Source: Paraclostridium ghonii
Lineage (GTDB): Bacteria; Bacillota; Clostridia; Peptostreptococcales; Peptostreptococcaceae
Direction: 5' to 3' (one strand)
DNA: 64,000 nt
NCBI RefSeq assembly: GCF_030815085.1
Contig: NZ_JAUSWG010000012.1
Shown here: positions 43,913 through 51,131 of the stretch, piece by piece
How positions within the stretch are numbered: the stretch's first letter is position 1
Layout: the number at the start of each line of letters is the position of its first letter
Position numbers and translations under genes: made by a program
Notes under the pieces: model-generated
Told to the model about the DNA's origin: nothing
The model's database searches: none
Seen by the model: the letters and a program-made list of their open reading frames with translations, nothing else

Positions 43913-44440
43913 CTATGTCTTTTTTGTTAGCATTAAGATTTTTTTCTCATGTTTTAATTTTTGAGTTTCTTGAAATTTCAATTGGTATTGAAGTTTTAAC
44001 AAATCTCTTTTTTCTATAACTTCTTTTAAGTTTTTAATTTCTTCTTCTGCACATCTATTTATATATTTTTCTTTTAGAGAATGTAAGTAGTTTTCTTCAA
44101 AATCATTACATATTTTATCCCTAATATTTTTTATATCAACAACCTGTTTTTTATTTTTTAAGATAATTTTTTTAGACTTAATATTTAAAAATGGAGTTCC
44201 ACTTTTGTTCTTTAAAACTTGATAAGAGCCCTCTACAAACAATACTTTTTGATTTAATTTACTTTTTAATAAATGTTGAGTGTGACTTTTACTAAAGTTT
44301 ATAACTACAATAGATGTGGAAATCTCTCCTGTAACTTGTATTTTTTCAATTAATCGGCTTTCTCCATTTTCTAAAAAAGTTAAATTGTCTAAATCACTAC
44401 ACTCCATTGCTAAAGTTATATATGTATCAATAATCTTCAT
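43913..44440 (-). CDS. Hypothetical OB-fold-like protein with helical tail
   Basis: I do not recognise the family. From ATG 44440 (AGGAGGATA upstream; an ATG at 44479 is also in frame) the protein is 175 residues. The first 95 residues look like a single-stranded-DNA-binding type OB fold: EKIQVTGEISTSIVVINFSK, KVLFVEGSYQVLKNKSGTPF, then NIKSKKIIL. The remaining 80 residues form a charged helix (NLKEVIEKRDLLKLQYQL). There is no signal peptide, so it is cytoplasmic. It lies between two LytTR-controlled units, behind a terminator. Role unknown. Confidence 0.55.
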   Translation of the reverse strand: MKIIDTYITLAMECSDLDNLTFLENGESRLIEKIQVTGEISTSIVVINFSKSHTQHLLKSKLNQKVLFVEGSYQVLKNKSGTPFLNIKSKKIILKNKKQVVDIKNIRDKICNDFEENYLHSLKEKYINRCAEEEIKNLKEVIEKRDLLKLQYQLKFQETQKLKHEKKILMLTKKT

Positions 44441-44486
44441 ATTTTTATATCCTCCTAATACCTTCAATCTTTTTATCATTATAAAA

Positions 44487-44522
44487 TAAAGTACATAATT
44501 TTATTTTTTATTATGTACTTTA
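44487..44522 (-). terminator. Terminator of the membrane/Ig-like protein gene
   Basis: A perfect 13-bp stem TAAAGTACATAAT/ATTATGTACTTTA with a 10-nt loop, followed on the minus strand by TTTTAT. It lies just after the stop at 44550. Confidence 0.8.
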
Positions 44523-44549
44523 CAAAAATTTATATTAAATTATATGTAG

Positions 44550-45305
44550 TTACTCTACAATTACTAACTTTTGCTTTACCTCTCCACCATTCATAGGTTT
44601 AGTATGATCATCCAATGAATATGTATTTACCTTCAAAGTTATATCATAAGTTCCTGGTTTAAGACTTTTACTTATAGGTATTTTTGTTACTGCTTTACCA
44701 GGTGGAATCAAATTTGTTTTTAGTATACTCTTTCCTGTTTGATCTATAATTACATCATATTGAAAATATACTGGATTATCCATCGGATTCCATAAAGCTA
44801 CATACGCTGCTCCTTCTCCATATTTAGCCTTAATTTCATTGAATCCTGGTATTGCTATTTTACTAGAATCCCAATCAGCTGGTCTTTGTATATTGGCTAC
44901 ATAATCTTTTGCAGCACTATCTAATTTAGGTCCAGAATTTTTCATTGCAATTAGTCCAAATAATAATGCTAATATTGCAACTAATATTACAACAATCCTA
45001 GTCCAATTACTCTTTACTACAGCAACATATTCATTTTCTCCACATTCTATATATCCAACAACTTTTCTATTTCTCTTGTTATTTGTACCTATATTGCCTA
45101 TAGACAATTCATTCCCTTCATACTCTATACCTTCTCGTCTATACTCATTATTACTTACCACTTCTCCTATTACTTTTATTGATTTCTTGTAATCTTTAGA
45201 AAATAATTCTTTCATTTTTTTATGTGAGTAATAATTCCATATAAAATTGTTCTTATCTTTATATGATTTATCATAATCTTCTTTAAGTATGTAACTTTTT
45301 GCCAT
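44550..45305 (-). CDS. Membrane-anchored hypothetical protein with extracytoplasmic Ig-like domain
   Basis: A 251-residue protein of unknown family. Residues 1-100 are hydrophilic and probably cytoplasmic. One membrane segment follows (TRIVVILVAILALLFGLIA, about 102-120). The outer part (about 125-251) is a beta-sandwich-like domain: WNPMDNPVYFQYDVIIDQTG, NLIPPGKAVTKIPISKSLKP, GTYDITLKVNTYSL. The PGTYDITLKV style is typical of exported Ig-like domains. It has its own promoter region with a LytTR-type repeat pair identical in geometry to that of the exoprotein operon, which suggests a shared role at the surface. Confidence 0.65.
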   Translation of the reverse strand: MAKSYILKEDYDKSYKDKNNFIWNYYSHKKMKELFSKDYKKSIKVIGEVVSNNEYRREGIEYEGNELSIGNIGTNNKRNRKVVGYIECGENEYVAVVKSNWTRIVVILVAILALLFGLIAMKNSGPKLDSAAKDYVANIQRPADWDSSKIAIPGFNEIKAKYGEGAAYVALWNPMDNPVYFQYDVIIDQTGKSILKTNLIPPGKAVTKIPISKSLKPGTYDITLKVNTYSLDDHTKPMNGGEVKQKLVIVE

Positions 45306-45403
45306 ATAACCCCTCCATCAAACTTATATTTACTTTAAATACAATTAATCATCAATATTACATACTTATGATACAATATCAATCGTCTTTTTTATTTTTT
45401 TTA

Positions 45404-45435
45404 ACTAAACGACACTTTTTTAAACTTAAACAACA
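45404..45435 (-). promoter_or_regulatory. LytTR-type direct repeat pair upstream of the membrane/Ig-like protein gene
   Basis: On the minus strand, TGTTGTTTAAG (45425-45435) and TGTCGTTTAGT (45404-45414), exactly 21 bp apart. The second copy is identical over 11 bp to the proximal copy at 43748-43758. It lies about 100-130 bp before the start at 45305. Confidence 0.7.
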
Positions 45436-45505
45436 CCTTTTATCAAAACAAATAACTTTTACTTAGTTTAATGGACAATAGTTTTTAATAAATATGAAAA
45501 TAAAA

Positions 45506-45565
45506 ATAGCCTTCTTAGAAACTCACTCACAAAGGCTATAACTTTGAGAATCAGTTTCTAAGAAG
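45506..45565 (-). repeat. Two interlocking inverted repeats after the M23 gene
   Basis: Pair A: 13-bp arms 45511-45523 and 45553-45565. Pair B: 8-bp arms ATAGCCTT (45506-45513) and AAGGCTAT (45532-45539). One B arm lies in the loop of A and the other overlaps its base, so the two stems compete or form a pseudoknot. Pair B is followed on the minus strand by TTTTATTTTC, so it works as a terminator. Confidence 0.6.
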
Positions 45566-45616
45566 ACCTTGATTTAAATATGTTATACAAGAAATTTGTA
45601 ATACCATTCTACTTCT

Positions 45617-46600
45617 CTAAACTTTAATAACTTTGTTTTTGATTGGATAATATAAATCGTTGAAAAATATAGGTATACCCTTACATTTCCAATATATAGG
45701 CACTCCATCAGACTCAAAACATTGCTCATCCTCACCTTTTGATACTTGTATATGTAGATGAGGTCTAGGAGATAATCCTCCATTCCCTATCATTGCTAGT
45801 TTTTGCCCCGATTTTACCATATCTCCTACTTTTACAGTTATGCTATCCTTTGCTAAATGTCCCATAACTATATAATAATTGTCTGTTTTCAATACTATAC
45901 AATTTCCAACATTATAAGGATACTTTCCACTAAACGGAATATTATCTTCTATTCCATTTACTATTTTAACTACAGTGCCATCACATGGACAATATACCTT
46001 TTCATGAAATATCTCATAGTCCTTATTTTCTTTAGTAAGAACACTCTTTACTGTAAATCCAAATTTATTAATCTTGGATATGTCAGTTGCATACCTCATA
46101 GATGTATTTGTTTTTCCATTTTTATGTATCTGAGATTTATTGTGGTAATTAAGTAACGGACTAATCTTACCATCTCCACCATCTGTTATAATATATTTCC
46201 CACCCTTAAACGGAAATGATAAATTTATACAATCCTCTGGCTTCTTTGAAGCACGAACAGCTCTAATATTTAAATACATTAAATATGGAATTAAAGTTAA
46301 AACAGCTGTAGAAACTTTAATATCAAATATACCTTCCATTCCTGTATTAATAATAAAAAGATTTCTAAGACTAATTATTAAGTAAATGAAAATTAAAATA
46401 TATCTAATATAGTAGTTTGTAAATTCCCAATTAGCTGTCTTAAATAATAAAAATATGAAATTACCAACAAAGAAAATATATATAACATTATTAATAATAT
46501 TACCTTTATCAAATTGAAAAAGACCAAATAAAAGTAGAATAGGTACTACTATATTTAATATTTTTGTTAAAATAAATAATTGAACTCTACTTAAAAACAT
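45617..46600 (-). CDS. Membrane protein with C-terminal M23/LytM-like peptidase domain
   Basis: A protein of about 327 residues. Four or five N-terminal membrane segments (to about 115) precede a peptidase-M23-like domain (about 140-315): MRYATDISK, CPCDGTVVKIVNG, GNCIVLKTDNYYIVMGHLA, GQKLAMIGNGG and HLHIQVSKG. The H-x-H motif and first-motif Asp remain, but the usual first zinc-ligand His is replaced by Arg (MRYATD), as in the RYA.D subgroup, so activity is uncertain. ATG 46600 follows AGGGGGAT; the upstream ATG at 46660 lacks a site. Located beside the surface genes, it could remodel peptidoglycan for them. Confidence 0.75.
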   Translation of the reverse strand: MFLSRVQLFILTKILNIVVPILLLFGLFQFDKGNIINNVIYIFFVGNFIFLLFKTANWEFTNYYIRYILIFIYLIISLRNLFIINTGMEGIFDIKVSTAVLTLIPYLMYLNIRAVRASKKPEDCINLSFPFKGGKYIITDGGDGKISPLLNYHNKSQIHKNGKTNTSMRYATDISKINKFGFTVKSVLTKENKDYEIFHEKVYCPCDGTVVKIVNGIEDNIPFSGKYPYNVGNCIVLKTDNYYIVMGHLAKDSITVKVGDMVKSGQKLAMIGNGGLSPRPHLHIQVSKGEDEQCFESDGVPIYWKCKGIPIFFNDLYYPIKNKVIKV

Positions 46601-46702
46601 TATTATCCCCCTAATTATTAAATTTTTAACAATTATATCCTTATTAACATAATATAACATTTATTTAAATAAAACGGTAATTTATTTAAATATAATATTA
46701 AA

Positions 46703-46733
46703 ACTCCGAAAATCTATTACAAATCCTCGGAGT
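46703..46733 (-). terminator. Terminator of the rRNA methyltransferase gene
   Basis: Stem ACTCCGA/TCGGAGT followed on the minus strand by TTTTAATATTAT, 8 bp after the stop at 46741. Confidence 0.8.
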
Positions 46734-46740
46734 GATCTAA

Positions 46741-48105
46741 TTATTTTTTATCTTTAATTAACTTAGCAACAGTCTCTACATGCATAGTGTGAGGAAACAT
46801 ATCTACTGGTTGAACTTCAACACATTTATATCCTCTTTCATCTAAGTACGCTAAATCTCTTGCTAGCGTTGATGGATTACAAGATACATATACAACTTTA
46901 TCAGGTTCCATTGATACGATAGTATCTAATACAGAATCTTCGCAGCCTTTTCTAGGAGGGTCAACTACTACTACATTTGCAGTTTTTCCTTCTTTGTATA
47001 ATTTTGGAACTACTTCCTCAGCTTTACCTACAAAGAACTCTGTATTATCTAGTTTATTTAATTTAGAATTTATTTTTGCATCTTTTATAGCATCTTCAAC
47101 TATTTCAACACCATAAACCTTTTTAGCCTTTTGAGCTAGGAATAAAGATATCGTCCCTATTCCACAATAAATATCAAATACTGTATCATCTTCTTTTAAA
47201 GAAGCATATTCTAATGCTTTATTATATAAAACTTCAGTTTGGACAGGATTCACTTGGAAAAAGGATAATGGAGATATTTCAAAAACTAAATCTCCTATAT
47301 AATCATTTATCTTCCCATCTCCATATATAACTTTATTTTCTTTTCCTAAAATCACATTAGTTTTTTCTCTATTTGTGTTTAAAACAAGAGTTTTAAATCC
47401 TGGTACATTTTCTTTTAGTACTGATGCTAATTCATTTAAGTATGGAAGTTTTTTTCCGTTCGCTACTAATACAACCATAACCTCTTTAGTTTTAAATCCA
47501 ACTTTTGTTACTAAATGTCTTAATACTCCTGTATGATTCTTCTCATCGTATATACTAACATTATAAGCTTTTATATACGTTTTTATTATTTTTATTATTT
47601 TGTCATTTACATCGTGTTGAATTATACATTTGTCTGTGGCGATTACATCATGGCTCTTCTTTTTGTAAAAACCTATAGCTGTATTACCCTTTAATTTTTG
47701 TATTGGAAATTGAGCTTTATTTCTATATCTAAAAGGACTTTCCATTCCTAATGTTGGGTGAACTAAGATGTCATTTAATTTTCCGATTCTACTAATAGTT
47801 TGTTTTACTTCATTAGTTTTTATATCTAACTGTTTTTGATAATTTAACTCTTGAATTTGACACCCTCCACAATTAGACAATTTGTCTGAACATTCTCTAT
47901 TAACTCTAAATGGGGATTTTTCTAGTATTTCTACTATTTCACCAACTGCATAGTTTTTTTTAGATTTGATTATTTTTACTTTTAACTTGTCATTTATTAA
48001 TCCACCATCTACAAAAACTGTAAATCCGTCATGCTTACCAATTCCAACGCCACCTTGTCCTATATCTACAACATCAACCTCATACTCTCTGTCTTTTAAT
48101 AGCAT
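46741..48105 (-). CDS. rlmD: 23S rRNA (uracil-C5)-methyltransferase, RlmD/RlmCD type
   Basis: A 454-residue SAM-dependent RNA methyltransferase of the RumA family. It has an N-terminal TRAM domain (about 1-60), cysteines for a [4Fe-4S] cluster in NRECSDKLSNCGGCQIQ, and a Rossmann domain with FQVNPVQTEVLYNKA, FDIYCGIGTISLFLA, VVVDPPRKGCE and YVSCNPSTLARDL (catalytic Cys). In Firmicutes such enzymes modify U747 and/or U1939 of 23S rRNA; which one cannot be told here. It is a single-gene unit with its own terminator. Confidence 0.92.
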   Translation of the reverse strand: MLLKDREYEVDVVDIGQGGVGIGKHDGFTVFVDGGLINDKLKVKIIKSKKNYAVGEIVEILEKSPFRVNRECSDKLSNCGGCQIQELNYQKQLDIKTNEVKQTISRIGKLNDILVHPTLGMESPFRYRNKAQFPIQKLKGNTAIGFYKKKSHDVIATDKCIIQHDVNDKIIKIIKTYIKAYNVSIYDEKNHTGVLRHLVTKVGFKTKEVMVVLVANGKKLPYLNELASVLKENVPGFKTLVLNTNREKTNVILGKENKVIYGDGKINDYIGDLVFEISPLSFFQVNPVQTEVLYNKALEYASLKEDDTVFDIYCGIGTISLFLAQKAKKVYGVEIVEDAIKDAKINSKLNKLDNTEFFVGKAEEVVPKLYKEGKTANVVVVDPPRKGCEDSVLDTIVSMEPDKVVYVSCNPSTLARDLAYLDERGYKCVEVQPVDMFPHTMHVETVAKLIKDKK

Positions 48106-48160
48106 AGACTTTTCCTCCGAACATAATAATTAAACTACAAAAACTTATTTTACCAAAAAA

Positions 48161-48183
48161 ATAGGAGCTTATAAAGCCCCTAT
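48161..48183 (-). terminator. Terminator of pfkA-pyk
   Basis: Ten-bp stem with one mismatch (ATAGGAGCTT region) followed on the minus strand by TTTTTT, 35 bp after the pyk stop. Confidence 0.85.
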
Positions 48184-48217
48184 CTTAAATATAGTATAAA
48201 TTTTTTAAATTTATTTA

Positions 48218-49978
48218 TTATAATACTCTACTTGAACCTCTGTATATAACTCCTCTAGCGGTATCAACAGTTACAACTTCACCATCTTTTACTAGTTCCA
48301 TTATATTTTTAGCTGAAACTACTACTGGTTTGTCTAAGTTTATCCCTACTATAGCTGCATGAGATGTCATTCCACCCTCTTCAGTTATTATAGCTCCACA
48401 CTTTTCTATATATGAATTCATATCTGCATCTGTCATGTTAGTTACTATTATATCGCCTTCTTCGAAATCTAAAACTTGATCTTTATTGTTAAATATTCTT
48501 ACTCTACCTTCTGCAGTTTTGTTTCCTACTCCTACACCATTAGTTATTTCTTCACTTATAACATGTACTTTTATTAAGTTAGTAGTTCCACTTACTCCAA
48601 CTGGAACTCCTGCAGTTATAACAACTAATTCTCCATTTTGTAGGTAAGATGCTTCTTTAGCTGCATTTATAGAGTTTTCTATAACTTCATCTGTATTTGT
48701 AGCTTCATTTGCTCTTATAGGATATACTCCCCAAGTTAAAGCTAATCTTCTCATAACTTTTTCATCGTTTGTAGCTGCTATTATAGGGCATGATGGTCTA
48801 AATTTAGATACCATTCTAGCTGTATGTCCTGAAGATGTTGAAGTTATTATAGCTGAAGCATTTAGGTCTACTGAAGTTGTACATGTTGCATGACTTATCG
48901 CATCAGTAACATTTACTCCATTAAGTTTTTTATTTTTTAATAATTCATTGTAGTTTAATGTTTCTTCTGTTCTTTTTGCTATTGTAGCCATTGTTTTTAC
49001 TGCTTCAGCAGGATATTTACCAGCTGCAGTTTCTCCTGATAACATTATTGCGTCTGTTCCATCGTATATAGCATTTGCAACGTCTGTTACCTCTGCTCTT
49101 GTTGGTCTAGGGTTTCTAATCATAGAATCTAACATTTGTGTAGCAGTTATTACTGGTTTTCCTAATTCATTACATTTTTTTATCATCATTTTTTGAGCTA
49201 TAGGTATTTCTTCCGTAGGTATTTCAACTCCTAAGTCCCCTCTAGCAACCATTATACCGTCAGAAACTTTTAATATTTCATCTATATTATCTACACCTTC
49301 TTGGTTTTCTATCTTAGATATTATTTGTATTTCTGTAGCATTGTTCTTCTCTAGAACTTCTCTTATAGCTAAAACATCTGATGCTTTTCTTACGAAAGAT
49401 GCTGCTATATAGTCTATTCCTTGGCCTATACCGAACTCTATATCACTTATATCTTTTTCTGTTAAAGCTGGTAGATTTATTTTTACTCTTGGTACATTAA
49501 TTCCTTTGTGATTTTTAACTATCCCTGAGTTTTCAACAACACAGTGTATTTCATCACCTTTTACTTCTTCTACTCTAAGACCTACTAGTCCATCATCTAT
49601 AAGTATAGTATCTCCAGTAGTAACATCTTCTGAAAGGCCTTTATAGCTTACCGTACACATTTCTTTTGTTCCCACAACATCTTTCATTGTTACAGTGAAC
49701 TTTTGTCCTTCTTCTAGTAAAACTTCTGGATCTGCAAAGTTTCCTGTTCTTATTTCTGGTCCTTTAGTATCTAATAATATAGCTACTGGTTTATTTAATT
49801 TTTCTCTAACCTTTTTAGCCATATCAAATCTTCCTTTGTGTTCTTCATGCGAACCATGAGAGAAGTTGAATCTGCATACATTTAACCCATTTTCTACAAG
49901 TTGAGTTAAAACTTCTTCACTTTCTGATGCTGGTCCTAATGTACAAACTATTTTAGTCTTTTTTATCTCTTTTAACAT
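48218..49978 (-). CDS. pyk: Pyruvate kinase with C-terminal PEP-utilising domain
   Basis: A 586-residue glycolytic enzyme converting phosphoenolpyruvate and ADP to pyruvate and ATP. Core motifs are KIVCTLGPAS at the start, NFSHGSHEEH, ISKIENQEGVDN and MVARGDLGVEIP. After the usual core of about 470 residues it carries the extra domain with GGMTSHAAIVG, as in Bacillus and C. difficile enzymes. ATG 49978 follows AGGAGG; a longer in-frame reading to 50038 overlaps pfkA and is rejected. It follows pfkA by 16 bp in a glycolytic operon. Confidence 0.96.
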   Translation of the reverse strand: MLKEIKKTKIVCTLGPASESEEVLTQLVENGLNVCRFNFSHGSHEEHKGRFDMAKKVREKLNKPVAILLDTKGPEIRTGNFADPEVLLEEGQKFTVTMKDVVGTKEMCTVSYKGLSEDVTTGDTILIDDGLVGLRVEEVKGDEIHCVVENSGIVKNHKGINVPRVKINLPALTEKDISDIEFGIGQGIDYIAASFVRKASDVLAIREVLEKNNATEIQIISKIENQEGVDNIDEILKVSDGIMVARGDLGVEIPTEEIPIAQKMMIKKCNELGKPVITATQMLDSMIRNPRPTRAEVTDVANAIYDGTDAIMLSGETAAGKYPAEAVKTMATIAKRTEETLNYNELLKNKKLNGVNVTDAISHATCTTSVDLNASAIITSTSSGHTARMVSKFRPSCPIIAATNDEKVMRRLALTWGVYPIRANEATNTDEVIENSINAAKEASYLQNGELVVITAGVPVGVSGTTNLIKVHVISEEITNGVGVGNKTAEGRVRIFNNKDQVLDFEEGDIIVTNMTDADMNSYIEKCGAIITEEGGMTSHAAIVGINLDKPVVVSAKNIMELVKDGEVVTVDTARGVIYRGSSRVL

Positions 49979-49994
49979 GTTAGATCCTCCTAAT

Positions 49995-50954
49995 TTATAT
50001 AGATAATATTTTTGCCATTTCATAAGTTTCATCATCAAATTTTCTTTCCATAGATAAAGCTTCGTATATATCCATATCTATGATTTTATTATCTTTTATC
50101 CCAACTACTCTAGCTGATTGTCCTTCTAATAATAATTCTACAGCACGTACACCCATTTTACTTGCAAGTATTCTATCAAATGCACTTGGACTTCCACCTC
50201 TTTGAACATGTCCTAATACTGTTATTCTTAAATCAGCTCCGGTTTTAGCAATTATTTCTTTTCCTAACTCACTTGCATTTCCAACTCCTTCAGCTAAGAC
50301 AATTATACTGTGTCTCTTACCTCTTTTTTGAGTTGTTTTTAACCTTTTACAAACATCGTCTATTTTAAAATCTACTTCTGGAACTACAATTGTTTCTGCT
50401 CCTCCAGCAAGACCTGCATATAAAGCTAAATCACCACAGTGTCTTCCCATAACTTCAACAATATTAACTCTTTCATGAGATGAAGATGTATCTCTTATTT
50501 TTCCTATTGCATCTATTATAGTGTTCATTGTTGTGTCAAATCCTATAGTGTAATCTGTGTATGGTAAATCGTTGTCTATAGTTCCTGGTATTCCTATTGC
50601 AGGGAATCCTAAGTCACTTAGTTTTTGAGCTCCATTAAATGATCCATCTCCACCTATAACAACAAGACAATCTATTTTATACTTTTTAAGTATTTTTACC
50701 GCTACAGCTCTTCCTTCTTCTGTTTTAAATTCTTCACATCTAGATGATTTTAATAAAGTTCCACCTCTATGTATTATATCTCCAACTGAAGATAAATTCA
50801 TTTCTTGTATGTCTTCTTCTATTAATCCTTTGTACCCTCTATTTATTCCATAGACCTTGCACCCATAGTATATGGCAGACCTAACAACAGCTCTTATGGC
50901 TGCATTCATACCAGGCGCATCTCCTCCACTAGTTAATATACCTATAGTTTTCAT
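49995..50954 (-). CDS. pfkA: ATP-dependent 6-phosphofructokinase
   Basis: A 319-residue enzyme phosphorylating fructose 6-phosphate. Motifs are LTSGGDAPGMNAAIRAVVR, VIGGDGSFNGAQ, GIPGTIDNDLPYTDYTIGFD (catalytic Asp in TIDND) and EVMGRHCGDLAL. Length typical. It is first in the pfkA-pyk unit, with AGGAGGTAA before the ATG and an extended -10 promoter upstream. Confidence 0.97.
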   Translation of the reverse strand: MKTIGILTSGGDAPGMNAAIRAVVRSAIYYGCKVYGINRGYKGLIEEDIQEMNLSSVGDIIHRGGTLLKSSRCEEFKTEEGRAVAVKILKKYKIDCLVVIGGDGSFNGAQKLSDLGFPAIGIPGTIDNDLPYTDYTIGFDTTMNTIIDAIGKIRDTSSSHERVNIVEVMGRHCGDLALYAGLAGGAETIVVPEVDFKIDDVCKRLKTTQKRGKRHSIIVLAEGVGNASELGKEIIAKTGADLRITVLGHVQRGGSPSAFDRILASKMGVRAVELLLEGQSARVVGIKDNKIIDMDIYEALSMERKFDDETYEMAKILSI

Positions 50955-50995
50955 TAATATTACCTCCTAGTTGATTAATATATTTAATTTTTAAC

Positions 50996-51014
50996 AGGGA
51001 CTTTTTAAGTCCCT
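50996..51014 (-). terminator. Hairpin between dnaE and pfkA
   Basis: Eight-bp stem AGGGACTT/AAGTCCCT, then GTTAAAAATT on the minus strand; a weak T tract. It lies downstream of the predicted pfkA promoter, so it would sit in the pfkA leader and may attenuate as well as end dnaE transcripts. Confidence 0.5.
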
Positions 51015-51081
51015 ATGTTATATTTTCATCCCAGTGTAATTAAAAAAATACAATAGTAGCGAAACTATCCATTTTTTGTTT

Positions 51082-51090
51082 ATTATATCA
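51082..51090 (-). promoter_or_regulatory. Extended -10 promoter of pfkA-pyk
   Basis: TGATATAAT on the minus strand, about 130 nt before pfkA. No convincing -35 hexamer. Confidence 0.5.
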
Positions 51091-51131
51091 TAATTCCGCT
51101 ACATTTTTATATAATAAAATTTTAAATAGCC

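Noticed and set aside
45583..45783. 66-codon minus-strand frame overlapping the M23 gene
   Set aside because: It overlaps the peptidase domain in another frame and lacks a start signal.
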